Shown in pieces: positions 17,072-25,674 of a DNA stretch of 64,000 nt. The notes under the pieces are model-generated. The model had not been told where the DNA came from. It made no database searches and worked only from the letters and a program-made list of their open reading frames with translations. Position numbers and translations under genes: made by a program. Each line of letters opens with the position of its first letter. The first letter of the stretch is position 1. The stretch is from an uncultured Chitinophagaceae bacterium. Lineage in GTDB: Bacteria > Bacteroidota > Bacteroidia > Chitinophagales > Chitinophagaceae. Location of the stretch: positions 454,121-518,120 of the forward strand of contig CAKZFX010000011.1 of NCBI GenBank assembly GCA_936908745.1, read 5' to 3'.

Positions 17072-19210
17072 TTAAAAGAACTTAGACCGATTATCTTTCA
17101 CATTCGCTGCTTGGCGCAATGCCTCAATTGGCTGCGAATATTGTGCTTGTTGTTTTAATTCCTGGTAACGGGCTTTCCGCTGCTCTGCCACGTTGGCATC
17201 AGACAGGGAAGTGGCCGAAACATTATCCACACGAACCACGTAAACGCCCTGTGCCCCTTCAATAGCTTCAGGAACCACTTTGCCACGGTTGGCCGGGTTA
17301 AAGGCCGCACCGACTACTTTAGACTCGTTGCCGATCACCGGGGAAATGCCACCCGACAGGCGAACGCTGTCAGCCGTTTCGATGGTTTTGCCCCATGTGC
17401 TGGCGGCCGCTTCCAAAGTTGAGATAGTGCCCAGTTGTTTTTTCATCAACTCGGCTTTTTTGTGGTTGCGCAGCACCGGCTCCACAAATGCTCTTGCTTT
17501 TGCCACAGAAGATGTTCCTTCCTTATTTATTTCGGTAACTACGGCTACCACGTAATCGCTGCCCACTTTTTCCGGCTCGATTACCTGTCCGAGTTTCGCA
17601 TCATAGATCTTTTTTACAAAAGAACGGGAAGCGCCTACGCCCATTACATCAAAAGCGGTTGGCAGAATGTTCGGGCCAAAGCCTTTTACATACCCTTTCG
17701 GTTTCCAGCTTTTCTCAAAATTTTCGTTGAAAGCTTTTTCATCACGGCTGCCGCCTGCAAACTGGCTGGCATCGTTGCTTGCTTTTCTTTCTGTTTCGTC
17801 GCTGGTAGTAATGGGTTCGCTGATATACGCTACTTTATAACCCGTAGCTGATCCTTTTTGCGACATGATCTCCATATAGTGATAACCAAAGTCTGTTTTT
17901 ACCACACCTTTAGCACCCGGACCGTTGGTAAACATAAAGTCGTTGAACTCTGGCACCATTTGTCCGCTGCCTGTTTCATACACTCCGCCTTTGTCTTTGC
18001 TGCCCGGATCATCAGAAACCTTAACGACCAATGAATCAAAACTCTGACCTGCTGCAATCACACGTTGTACGCTGTCAGCAATTGCTTTTGCGGTAGCATC
18101 ATCTTTTACCGTTATCATCTGGCCTGTTTGCGGGTCCTGTTGTTTGGTAGCGATCAGGATATGACGCACTTTCACTGAATCAGGAATGGATCTTGCACCG
18201 ATCAGTTTAGCCATGCTATAATTACCACCGTCCAGGTAAGGTCCGTAAACTGTACCTACCGGCGTTCTGAAAATAGAATCTTTGGAAGCGATCTGGATGG
18301 TTTTACCATTGATATAGCTATCATAGTAAGTGTCCACACCGTTTTTCTCCAGCCATACTTTAATATCCGGAGTTGATTGCATTTCTGCTTTCAGGTTTTC
18401 CAGTTTTTGTTTTGTCGCCAATGTATCTGCGGCACTTGGAGCAGCGCTGAAAGAAACATACGCAATGCTGCGGCTTTCCGGTTGTTTGAAATCCGCTTTG
18501 TGTTTATTGATATAGTCAGCAATTTCCTGGTCCGTTACTTTAACTGTTGTGTCAACGATATCGCTGTATGGTTTTCTTACCAATGAAACAGTGGCGATCT
18601 GGCTGTTGTCAACATTTTGTTTTTCCAGCAACCATTTTGGAGCATTCACACTGTTGATCAGCATAGAATTATACTTCTCTAATTTGCGTGACAATTCCAC
18701 TTGCTCAATAAAGCTGTTGGCCATTTGCTTTCTTTGAGGATCATTGCTTTTCATGATCTCTTTAATCTGCGCAGCAGCCACTACCGGATCATACTGGCCT
18801 GTTTGCGGATCAGTGAATTGTCTTTTAAATTCTTCTGATGGATTAGGACCACCAATGATACTGTTGTTCAGCTCTTTTTGAGAAACATCAATACCTAATT
18901 TGGCCAATTCTTCTTCGACCACCACTTTATATATCTGCTGGTTCCACACATCTTCGAGAGCTTTTTGACGGGCCGCTTCATTAGGGTATCCTTGTCCCTG
19001 CAAGCTTTTCTCTTGTGCGTTTACCGCATTTTGAAACTCATCATAATCGATCTTTTTGCCATTCACACGACCAACGGTGGTTGACTGGCCGCCAAAGAAA
19101 TTGCTTCTTCCGCTAAACGCATCCATGGCAATAAAGCCAAGCAATGACAATGCAATAATTACAACGGAAATCACAGCACCTCTTTCCCTGATTGTTTGAA
19201 TAATAGACAT
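17072..19210 (-). CDS. PpiD/SurA-like membrane-anchored peptidyl-prolyl isomerase
   Basis: A 712-aa periplasmic foldase. It has a short N-tail, one membrane helix (ISVVIIALSLLGFIAMDAF), then a SurA-N-like chaperone region starting at VGRVNGKKIDYDEF. A PpiC rotamase domain spans about residues 345-460 (VRHILIATKQ, DPGSKDKGGVYE, FNDFMFTNGPG, VKTDFGYHYMEI). The long C-terminal part resembles a second, degenerate rotamase. I chose the ATG at 19210 because a TAnnTTTG box lies just upstream. PpiD-type proteins help outer-membrane and secreted proteins fold as they leave the Sec channel. Confidence 0.9.
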   Translation of the reverse strand: MSIIQTIRERGAVISVVIIALSLLGFIAMDAFSGRSNFFGGQSTTVGRVNGKKIDYDEFQNAVNAQEKSLQGQGYPNEAARQKALEDVWNQQIYKVVVEEELAKLGIDVSQKELNNSIIGGPNPSEEFKRQFTDPQTGQYDPVVAAAQIKEIMKSNDPQRKQMANSFIEQVELSRKLEKYNSMLINSVNAPKWLLEKQNVDNSQIATVSLVRKPYSDIVDTTVKVTDQEIADYINKHKADFKQPESRSIAYVSFSAAPSAADTLATKQKLENLKAEMQSTPDIKVWLEKNGVDTYYDSYINGKTIQIASKDSIFRTPVGTVYGPYLDGGNYSMAKLIGARSIPDSVKVRHILIATKQQDPQTGQMITVKDDATAKAIADSVQRVIAAGQSFDSLVVKVSDDPGSKDKGGVYETGSGQMVPEFNDFMFTNGPGAKGVVKTDFGYHYMEIMSQKGSATGYKVAYISEPITTSDETERKASNDASQFAGGSRDEKAFNENFEKSWKPKGYVKGFGPNILPTAFDVMGVGASRSFVKKIYDAKLGQVIEPEKVGSDYVVAVVTEINKEGTSSVAKARAFVEPVLRNHKKAELMKKQLGTISTLEAAASTWGKTIETADSVRLSGGISPVIGNESKVVGAAFNPANRGKVVPEAIEGAQGVYVVRVDNVSATSLSDANVAEQRKARYQELKQQAQYSQPIEALRQAANVKDNRSKFF

Positions 19211-19238
19211 ACGAATTTGTTCTGTTTTTGAAGGAGGG

Positions 19239-19246
19239 CAAAAATA
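19239..19246 (-). promoter_or_regulatory. -7 box TATTTTTG before the PpiD-like gene
   Basis: On the minus strand TATTTTTG lies 28 nt before the ATG at 19210. It supports this start rather than the in-frame ATG at 19303, which would be upstream of the transcript. Confidence 0.5.
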
Positions 19247-19272
19247 GGGGAAAAACTGTGGAAAATACATAA

Positions 19273-19297
19273 AAAATGCCCGTTTGACGGGCATTTT
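19273..19297 (-). terminator. Perfect 11-bp hairpin terminator
   Basis: AAAATGCCCGT, a 3-nt TTG loop and ACGGGCATTTT make a perfect stem with an A run on one side and T on the other. It terminates the S46 peptidase gene on the minus strand. Confidence 0.88.
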
Positions 19298-19330
19298 GAG
19301 CAATGATATACCAGCCTGTGGCTGTGCGTT

Positions 19331-21502
19331 TTATTTCTTTTTGGGGTGTACCAGCTTCATTTCTTTTACCAGGTGACCGGCGCCGGCGTATTTATCTACT
19401 ATAAATAGTACATAGCGGATGTCCACCATAATATTACGGCAAATAGAAGGGTCGTAGTTGATATCGCTCATGGTTCCTTCCCACACACGGTCAAAATTGA
19501 GCCCTACGAGGTTTCCGTAGGCATCCAGGGCCGGGCTTCCGGAGTTGCCACCCGTGGTATGGTTGCTGGCGATAAAGCAAACCGGCATTTTGCCGTTTTT
19601 GCCATACGGGCCATAATCTTTGCTGGCATACAGGCTGCGCAGTTTTTCGGGCACATCAAATTCGTAATCGCCGGGTATATATTTATCCATCACACCATCG
19701 AGATATGTATAATAGTCATATTTCACAGCGTCGCGGGCATTGTAGCCTTTTACATTGCCATAGGTTACACGCAACGTGCTGTTGGCATCAGGGTAAAATT
19801 TGCGTTCTTTCATCACATCCATTTGCGCCTGCATATACTGGCGTTGCAATCCATTGATACGGTTTTGTGTTTCGTTCAATGTAGGCTGCACTTCCGTTTG
19901 ATATACTTTCAATACATCACGGTAAAGTTGGATCGCTTTGTTTTCTTTCAATGTAGCCACCAACAATGCAGGCGCCGTTTGCAACCATTGTTTGACCTGG
20001 TTGGCATTCCCGATCTGCGACTCCGCATATAGTTTTTCCGCCAGTTGTTTATACGAGTTGTTATTATCCGCCAGCATTTTTTTCAGCAATGGCGAAACAT
20101 ATTTTGCGTCCTGGTCTTTTACATACATTTCCATCAGCACTTCAAATAACTGTTTGTCCACTTTTTCATTGTACTCGCCAAAAAGACCTTCAAACACATC
20201 TTTTACAATAGGCAGGCGTTTATTGAAACCTGCTTCGCCGTCTTTTTCATAGGCAGTGATCAATGAAGTTAATTGCGCGGAAATACCCAACATTTCCACT
20301 CTTGAAGTGATCTCTGTAAAATAATCTCGTGCATACCCATACGGTTTAATCGTTGCGTAAGCCGCTTCCAGGTCTCCTAATAAAGTACCATATTCCTGTT
20401 TCCATTGCGGGTTGGCATCCACTCTTTTTTGAAACTCGGCTTCATAGGTTTTCTTTTTGCCCACTCCGTCTGTTCTTGTCAGGCCCAATACTTCGCCCTG
20501 CCATTTTTTATAATAATTCTGAACGCTGGCATATTTAGCTGCATACTGAATTTTGATCTGCTCATCATTGCGCATAAAGTTGTCCATCACGCCCAATGCT
20601 TTTTCGCGGATATTAATTTTTGCCGGATCGTTGACGGTCATGATCTGGTCAACAGCAGAAGAATGTAAATACTCCGTGGTGCGGCCGGGAAAACCAAAGA
20701 CCATGGTGAAATCATTTTCTGCAACACCATCCATCGCTATCGCCAATGATTTTTTTGGTACATACGGCACATTGTCTGCCGAATATTTAGCCGGTTTATT
20801 ATCCTTGCCGGCATAGATGCGGAACATGGAGAAATCGCCGGTGTGGCGTGGCCAGCTCCAGTTGTCGGTGTCTTTACCAAAATTACCAATGCTCGAAGGT
20901 GGCGCTCCCACTAAACGTACGTCATCATAGCGTTCGGTGATGAACATATAATATTGGTTATTTTCAAAAAAGCCACGGACAAAACTATCCTGGTAGCTTT
21001 CTTTTTTAGCAGCCGAACGAACGGCATTGATATTTTTATCTACCTGCGATTGTCTTTCGCTTTCTGTCATGTTTTTGGTAACGCCGGCCATTACCTGTTT
21101 CGTCACATCCTCGATGCGCACGATAAAGGTTACAAACAGGCTGGGATTGGGAATTTCTTCCGCATGGGTTTTGGCCCAGAAACCATCTCTTATATAATTA
21201 TTATCCAGCGTGGAATGGTTTTGTATCGCGTCAAAACCACAGTGGTGGTTTGTCAGCACCAACCCTTTGGAAGAGATCACTTCGCCGGTGCAGAAACCGC
21301 CAAAGCTTACAATCGCATCTTTCAGGCTGCCGCTGTTGATACTATAAATATCCTTAGCGCTGATTTTCATACCAAGGCTTTTCATCTGTTTTTCATTCAT
21401 CTTTTCCAGCAGCAGGGGGAGCCACATTCCTTCGTCTGCTTTGGCAAACAGGGTGGCTACTAATAAGGTAAACGCAAGCAATAATTGTTTTAAAAACTTC
21501 AT
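19331..21502 (-). CDS. S46-family dipeptidyl-peptidase, DPP11-like
   Basis: A 723-aa periplasmic serine peptidase with a signal peptide (LLLAFTLLVATLFAKA). The catalytic His lies in VLTNHHCGFD near residue 86, and the catalytic Ser in TTGGNSGSPALDA near residue 655. It releases dipeptides from the N-terminus of peptides, feeding an amino-acid-consuming lifestyle. The S1-pocket segment reads GLNFDRVWEG: the Arg after FD is the residue associated with Asp/Glu specificity (DPP11), whereas DPP7 has Gly. It reads away from the non-coding region at 21503-22178. Confidence 0.93.
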   Translation of the reverse strand: MKFLKQLLLAFTLLVATLFAKADEGMWLPLLLEKMNEKQMKSLGMKISAKDIYSINSGSLKDAIVSFGGFCTGEVISSKGLVLTNHHCGFDAIQNHSTLDNNYIRDGFWAKTHAEEIPNPSLFVTFIVRIEDVTKQVMAGVTKNMTESERQSQVDKNINAVRSAAKKESYQDSFVRGFFENNQYYMFITERYDDVRLVGAPPSSIGNFGKDTDNWSWPRHTGDFSMFRIYAGKDNKPAKYSADNVPYVPKKSLAIAMDGVAENDFTMVFGFPGRTTEYLHSSAVDQIMTVNDPAKINIREKALGVMDNFMRNDEQIKIQYAAKYASVQNYYKKWQGEVLGLTRTDGVGKKKTYEAEFQKRVDANPQWKQEYGTLLGDLEAAYATIKPYGYARDYFTEITSRVEMLGISAQLTSLITAYEKDGEAGFNKRLPIVKDVFEGLFGEYNEKVDKQLFEVLMEMYVKDQDAKYVSPLLKKMLADNNNSYKQLAEKLYAESQIGNANQVKQWLQTAPALLVATLKENKAIQLYRDVLKVYQTEVQPTLNETQNRINGLQRQYMQAQMDVMKERKFYPDANSTLRVTYGNVKGYNARDAVKYDYYTYLDGVMDKYIPGDYEFDVPEKLRSLYASKDYGPYGKNGKMPVCFIASNHTTGGNSGSPALDAYGNLVGLNFDRVWEGTMSDINYDPSICRNIMVDIRYVLFIVDKYAGAGHLVKEMKLVHPKKK

Positions 21503-22178
21503 CTGTAAAATTTTAAAGCGTTAAAAATAGAACATTTGACATAAAGCGGTTTTCCGCTGGTGGAAACGCTTTTCTTCCAGGTTGTTCTTCGTGCCGATGA
21601 AGAACCTACCAGGCACGCCGATTGCTATATTATATATATAACAATCATGCTGCGTAACTGCGCCAGGCGTTTTCACAACCCGTCTTTTTCTCCCCATCGG
21701 CCTGTGAATGGAGTAAAATTTATGTGAATAACCGGCTGTGAAACGTGGATATGAAACTTAATGATTAGGCGCTAAAATGTGAGTTGGTCAAAATCAGGCG
21801 ACCCCCGGTTCGGATTTGACCAGTTGTTCTACATCAATCCACATTTTTACTTTTCCGTTTTGTTCAATTAGTTTTTCAACGGCTGTTCTTAACAGGACTG
21901 TGGATTACATCGTCAAACACAGGCCGGGCGTTAAAACAATATGTGGATTTCGCTGTTTTTGATGTGAATAACCGTTCCATATTAACTTTGTAAAAAATAA
22001 TTGTTACGGGTTATCCACGAATCCACAGTCATAATAATAATAAGCTCTTTTTATAAAAATTATATTATTAATACTATTGTATTTAGAAAGGGGTTTGAAA
22101 AATTTGTTTTGAAAAATTGGATTCGGCGATGGAATATTGCCACCTGATATTTTTTAACCGGCGAAAAAAGAAAACGAA
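21503..22178. other. Candidate chromosomal replication origin (oriC)
   Basis: A 676-bp gene-free stretch between divergent genes. Two perfect DnaA-box 9-mers (TGTGAATAA, i.e. TTATTCACA) lie at 21723-21731 and 21963-21971 inside a shared 13-bp direct repeat ATGTGAATAACCG. Near-matches are TGTGGATTA at 21899 and TTATCCACG at 22011 (8 of 9), and CAATCCACA at 21835, TGTGGATTT at 21942 and GAATCCACA at 22019 (7 of 9). A strongly A/T-rich block follows at 22029-22088, a natural unwinding element, and another A/T run is at 21627-21642. A possible TAACTTTG promoter for nadA lies at 21983-21990. No convincing gene is present. Confidence 0.6.
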
Positions 22179-23189
22179 ATGGACACAGCAACAATCAACG
22201 AGGCAAAAGCAAATGTGACAAAGCGTGGTTTTTTGGATATCGAGCTCGATCCTACGCTGGACCTCTTTGCCGCGATCGAACGGTTGAAAAAAGAAAAAAA
22301 CGCCGTGGTGCTGGCCCACTACTACCAGGAGCCGGATATCCAGGATGTGGCGGATTATATCGGCGATAGCCTTGGCCTTGCACAGCAGGCCGAAAAAACG
22401 ACTGCGGACATGATCGTGTTTGCCGGTGTGCATTTCATGGCCGAGACGGCCAAGATACTGAACCCGACCAAAAAAGTGGTGATCCCCGATCTGAAAGCCG
22501 GTTGCTCCCTCAGCGACAGCTGTCCGCCACCCTTGTTTCAAAAATTCAAAGAGCAACATCCTGACCATGTGGTCGTGAGTTATATCAACTGCAGCGCCGG
22601 TATCAAAGCCCTTAGCGATGTGATCGTAACCAGCAGCAATGCAAAGATCATTGTTGAAAGTTTTCCAAAGGACCAGAAAATCATTTTTGCACCGGATAAA
22701 AACCTCGGCGCTTATATCAACAAAGTGACCGGAAGAAATATGTTATTGTGGAACGGCGCCTGTATGGTGCATGAAATTTTTAGTTTGGAAAAGATCACCA
22801 GGTTGAAAGTGCGTCACCCGCAAGCTAAGTTGATCGCTCACCCGGAGTGTGAAGATCCTATACTGCGCATAGCAGACTATATCGGCTCCACCACGGGCTT
22901 ATTGAAGTACACGCAGACGGATGATGCTAAAGAATACATCGTGGCCACAGAGACCGGTATTTTACACCAGATGATGAAGGCCAACCCCCACAAAACATTT
23001 ATTCCTGCACCACCGAACAACAGTTGCGCCTGCAACGATTGCCCGCACATGAAACTAAACTCCCTCGAAAAGTTATATCTCTGCATGGAGTATGAAACAC
23101 CGGAAATCAATATGCCGGAGGAGCTGCGCCTGGCAGCTAAAAAACCGATTGACCGGATGCTGGAGATCAGTGCGCAGGCGGGGTTGTAG
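22179..23189 (+). CDS. nadA: Quinolinate synthase A
   Basis: A 336-aa [4Fe-4S] enzyme that condenses iminoaspartate with dihydroxyacetone phosphate to quinolinate in de novo NAD synthesis. Signature segments are VLAHYYQEPDIQDVADYIGD, FMAETAKIL, the GCSLSDSCPP loop, NGACMVHE and the C-terminal CACNDCPHMKLNSLEK that supplies a cluster cysteine. The length is typical. No nadB or nadC is adjacent; nadD of the same pathway lies at 31809. Confidence 0.96.
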   Translation: MDTATINEAKANVTKRGFLDIELDPTLDLFAAIERLKKEKNAVVLAHYYQEPDIQDVADYIGDSLGLAQQAEKTTADMIVFAGVHFMAETAKILNPTKKVVIPDLKAGCSLSDSCPPPLFQKFKEQHPDHVVVSYINCSAGIKALSDVIVTSSNAKIIVESFPKDQKIIFAPDKNLGAYINKVTGRNMLLWNGACMVHEIFSLEKITRLKVRHPQAKLIAHPECEDPILRIADYIGSTTGLLKYTQTDDAKEYIVATETGILHQMMKANPHKTFIPAPPNNSCACNDCPHMKLNSLEKLYLCMEYETPEINMPEELRLAAKKPIDRMLEISAQAGL

Positions 23190-23260
23190 AAAGAACTACG
23201 ATTAGCAGGATTTTATCTAGATTAAGAAGAAATTGTATCACTCTTGAAATAAATTTCTTT

Positions 23261-23857
23261 ATGAAGTATTTCTTACTACTAAGTATTTGCTTTTCTACAT
23301 ATACTTTTGGACAAGAAATTGTATTTGATACAACACATCGTCAATTACATAATAAAAATTACAATTATTATGAAAAGGTAAATCTCAGTGTGATTGATTC
23401 TTTAGAATTATGGAGTTTTTCATTTGATCCCAATTATCGTGGATATGTAGTAGATTCTATTAAAAGTTTGGGGAGGTTAAAGTTTTGGAGAAAGGTGCCT
23501 ATTGATGATATAGTAAACGATACGCTTTACAGAATGGGATGGACTCCTAAAATGGATTTTGATGTATATAGTATAAAAGATTCTTCTTTTGTGTTTAATC
23601 AGTCATTAAAAACAAAGTTAAGTTCAAGTTGTATGGATTTATTTGTGGGTGGAGACATAATTTGGAGTAATAATTTTTTGTTTTTAAACAGGGATGTTTG
23701 CCTGGATTGTATAAGATTTGGACAGCTTACTGATTATTGCAGACCCATTATTAACTATATTTTTTCTAAGGCTGACAGAAATAACATAACAACTATTGAA
23801 AGTTTAGTTAAACAGTTTCCTATTGAGGAAAAGAAACTATCTAAATTGAAAGAATGA
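23261..23857 (+). CDS. Exported hypothetical protein, unusually A/T-rich
   Basis: A 198-aa protein with a signal peptide (YFLLLSICFSTYTFGQ). The mature part has two Cys pairs (DVCLDC and an isolated SSCMD) and no recognised domain. Its base composition stands out: 60-nt stretches contain about 22-35% GC by eye, while nadA next to it is near 50% or above. That suggests recent acquisition or relaxed selection. It ends 5 bp before the convergent ctlX stop. Confidence 0.65.
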   Translation: MKYFLLLSICFSTYTFGQEIVFDTTHRQLHNKNYNYYEKVNLSVIDSLELWSFSFDPNYRGYVVDSIKSLGRLKFWRKVPIDDIVNDTLYRMGWTPKMDFDVYSIKDSSFVFNQSLKTKLSSSCMDLFVGGDIIWSNNFLFLNRDVCLDCIRFGQLTDYCRPIINYIFSKADRNNITTIESLVKQFPIEEKKLSKLKE

Positions 23858-23862
23858 TAGTA

Positions 23863-24780
23863 TTACCCTCTATCCAAAAATACCTCCGCCACCATACACC
23901 TCACACTCCCACCACCCACCAGCTCAATAGTAGGAATACTGATCGGTAATAACCGTGTCAAACTTTCCAATACTTCTTTCTGTTCCTTACGCAAAGAATT
24001 ATACGCCGTTTGACTTAACAATAAAATCAATTCGCCTTTACTATTCTTCACCTGCAATAAATTCCCGGCGAAGGATTGCATCTGTTCCCTTGTAATTGGT
24101 ATAATGCGATGTCCGGTGGATTGTAATAACTGCCGCACTGCGATCAACTCCCACTCTTCTTCTATCGCCTCTTCACAGAGTACACAAAAGCCTTCGCCCA
24201 AGGCCATCATCACATTGGTATGATATATTGGCCTACCTTCTTTATCTGTTGCCAAAAAAACGATCGCCTGGTAATGATTGGTGGCCGCATACTTTTCCAG
24301 CAAAGGCAAACTGGTGCGTTCGGAAATAGCCGCATAGATCATCTTTTCATCGTGGTCAATGACCATACTGCCCGTGCCTTCTAAGAAACGTCCTTCCACT
24401 TCATATTCACTCCAGTCCTGCATAGCTGTTACAACAAAGTGTTCACTCAGCCATTGCAGTATATCTTCCCGCTTCTCTGCACGACGCTGCGGCGCATACA
24501 TGGGGAAAACAGAAACCGTTCCCGAAGGAGATGTGCTGATCCAGTTATTGGGAAATACGGCATCCGGTTTTGCAGGCGTTGCAGTGTCTTCAATCACATG
24601 CACATTAATGTTGTGTTCTTTTAATAAGGACACCATCGCATCAAACTCCGCCAATGCTTTTTGATGAATTTCTGTACCACTAATAGACAACTGCTGCTGG
24701 AAATGGTTATTGGCTGCCGTCTCTTCATTGTAGCCAAAGGCAGCAGGACGAACCATTAGTATGTGTGAGGCGATAGTCAT
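23863..24780 (-). CDS. ctlX: CtlX-type citrulline hydrolase / amidinotransferase-fold enzyme
   Basis: A 305-aa protein of the arginine-deiminase/DDAH superfamily, closest to the citrulline-utilising CtlX group. DAVFPNNWIST holds the Asp/Asn substrate site, EGTGSMVID the catalytic Glu region, YHTNVMMALGEGFCVL the His, and VGGGSVRCMVAEVF the nucleophilic Cys near the C-terminus. The start at 24780 (MTIASHILMVRPAAFGYN) fits the family; an ATG at 24801 would overlap the upstream gene. It lies 7 bp after the pterin dehydratase gene and is probably co-transcribed with it. Confidence 0.85.
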   Translation of the reverse strand: MTIASHILMVRPAAFGYNEETAANNHFQQQLSISGTEIHQKALAEFDAMVSLLKEHNINVHVIEDTATPAKPDAVFPNNWISTSPSGTVSVFPMYAPQRRAEKREDILQWLSEHFVVTAMQDWSEYEVEGRFLEGTGSMVIDHDEKMIYAAISERTSLPLLEKYAATNHYQAIVFLATDKEGRPIYHTNVMMALGEGFCVLCEEAIEEEWELIAVRQLLQSTGHRIIPITREQMQSFAGNLLQVKNSKGELILLLSQTAYNSLRKEQKEVLESLTRLLPISIPTIELVGGGSVRCMVAEVFLDRG

Positions 24781-24787
24781 GGTTTTT

Positions 24788-25018
24788 TTAAGCAACAGCA
24801 TCGATCTGTACGGCCAGCTTATGATCTTTCTCCGTCACAATATCACCGGCATCATGCGTACTCAGCCAGATCTCCACCGTATTGTAAACGTTTGTCCACA
24901 GCGGGTGATGGTCCATCTTCTCAGCTTCAATCGCCACTCTTGTCATAAAGGCAAAAGCCTCGCTAAAATTTTTAAACTTGAATTTGCGGTATAGTTTATT
25001 GTCTGTTTCCTGCCACAT
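24788..25018 (-). CDS. 4a-hydroxytetrahydrobiopterin dehydratase (PCD/DCoH)
   Basis: A 76-aa pterin-4a-carbinolamine dehydratase that recycles the pterin cofactor of aromatic amino acid hydroxylases. The active-site segment AEKMDHHPLWTNVYNTVEIWLSTHD carries the H-H-P-x-W motif, and the N-terminal FKFKNFSEAFAFMTRVA helix is typical. It is slightly shorter than the usual 95-110 aa, missing the first strand. No phenylalanine hydroxylase is in the window. Confidence 0.92.
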   Translation of the reverse strand: MWQETDNKLYRKFKFKNFSEAFAFMTRVAIEAEKMDHHPLWTNVYNTVEIWLSTHDAGDIVTEKDHKLAVQIDAVA

Positions 25019-25047
25019 GGAATTTGAGATTTAAAAGTTTGTAATTT

Positions 25048-25497
25048 TTAAAAAACAAGGTGTTCCTTGTTCTTTATCTTTTCATTCGTCAATTCCAATA
25101 CCAATTGCACGCCAGTTATGCTGCGGATCGTATTAATTGTTTCCTGGAGGGCATCATTGGTTACAATGTCACCCTTCATCAGCCATAAAAAATCAAGGTG
25201 TTTGAACTCCGGCAACAGGTATTCCCCATCATGCTGGTTATTGTATAAATAATGACAAAGCGAACCTGTTGGCTCACCATATTCATACACGGCAAAAAAG
25301 TAACTGCGTTTCTTCTTGTTGAGTTGTATTTCTATATCGTTGTTGATACGAAAATCAAGACCGATACAACTGTTGAGATGCCAGCAAAATTGATAATCTT
25401 TTACCGGCGCCATAATACCAAGCAGGCGGGTATCTTCGAAAAATTCGTTGGTAAGATCAAATGTGTTCAGCGATAATTTGGCAGTCTTTTCAGCCAT
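25048..25497 (-). CDS. IPExxxVDY family protein, 149 aa
   Basis: It belongs to the Bacteroidota IPExxxVDY family; the naming motif appears as LPEFKHLDF near residue 96. It is cytosolic and the function is unknown. It precedes the pterin dehydratase by 29 bp and may share its transcript. Confidence 0.8.
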   Translation of the reverse strand: MAEKTAKLSLNTFDLTNEFFEDTRLLGIMAPVKDYQFCWHLNSCIGLDFRINNDIEIQLNKKKRSYFFAVYEYGEPTGSLCHYLYNNQHDGEYLLPEFKHLDFLWLMKGDIVTNDALQETINTIRSITGVQLVLELTNEKIKNKEHLVF

Positions 25498-25525
25498 GAG
25501 GTAGATTTCTTATTCAAGTTACAAA

Positions 25526-25672
25526 TTTTCACCGCAGAGACGCTAAGAACACATAGGTTTCGCAGAGATTTTTACCACATAGGAGCATAGAATCATAGAA
25601 TACACATAGTTGTCGCAAGATTGAAACTATCTCTGCGTAACTCTCTATCTCTTGTTCTCTGCGGTTAATCTC
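25526..25672. repeat. Dispersed intergenic repeat, copy 4
   Basis: It begins with TCACCGCAGAGACGC (25529-25543, identical to 10961-10975). It carries the ACCACATAGGAGCATAG module at 25574-25609 (same strand as copy 5, opposite to copy 3) and ends in CTCTGCGGTTAATC. It separates the M28 peptidase from the IPExxxVDY gene. Confidence 0.7.
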
Positions 25673-25674
25673 TC

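Noticed and set aside
21794..21904. Short minus-strand frame ending in a plausible-looking 35-residue peptide
   Set aside because: It has no proper start, lies among DnaA-box-like repeats, and I recognise no parent gene; it is more likely chance than a gene remnant.
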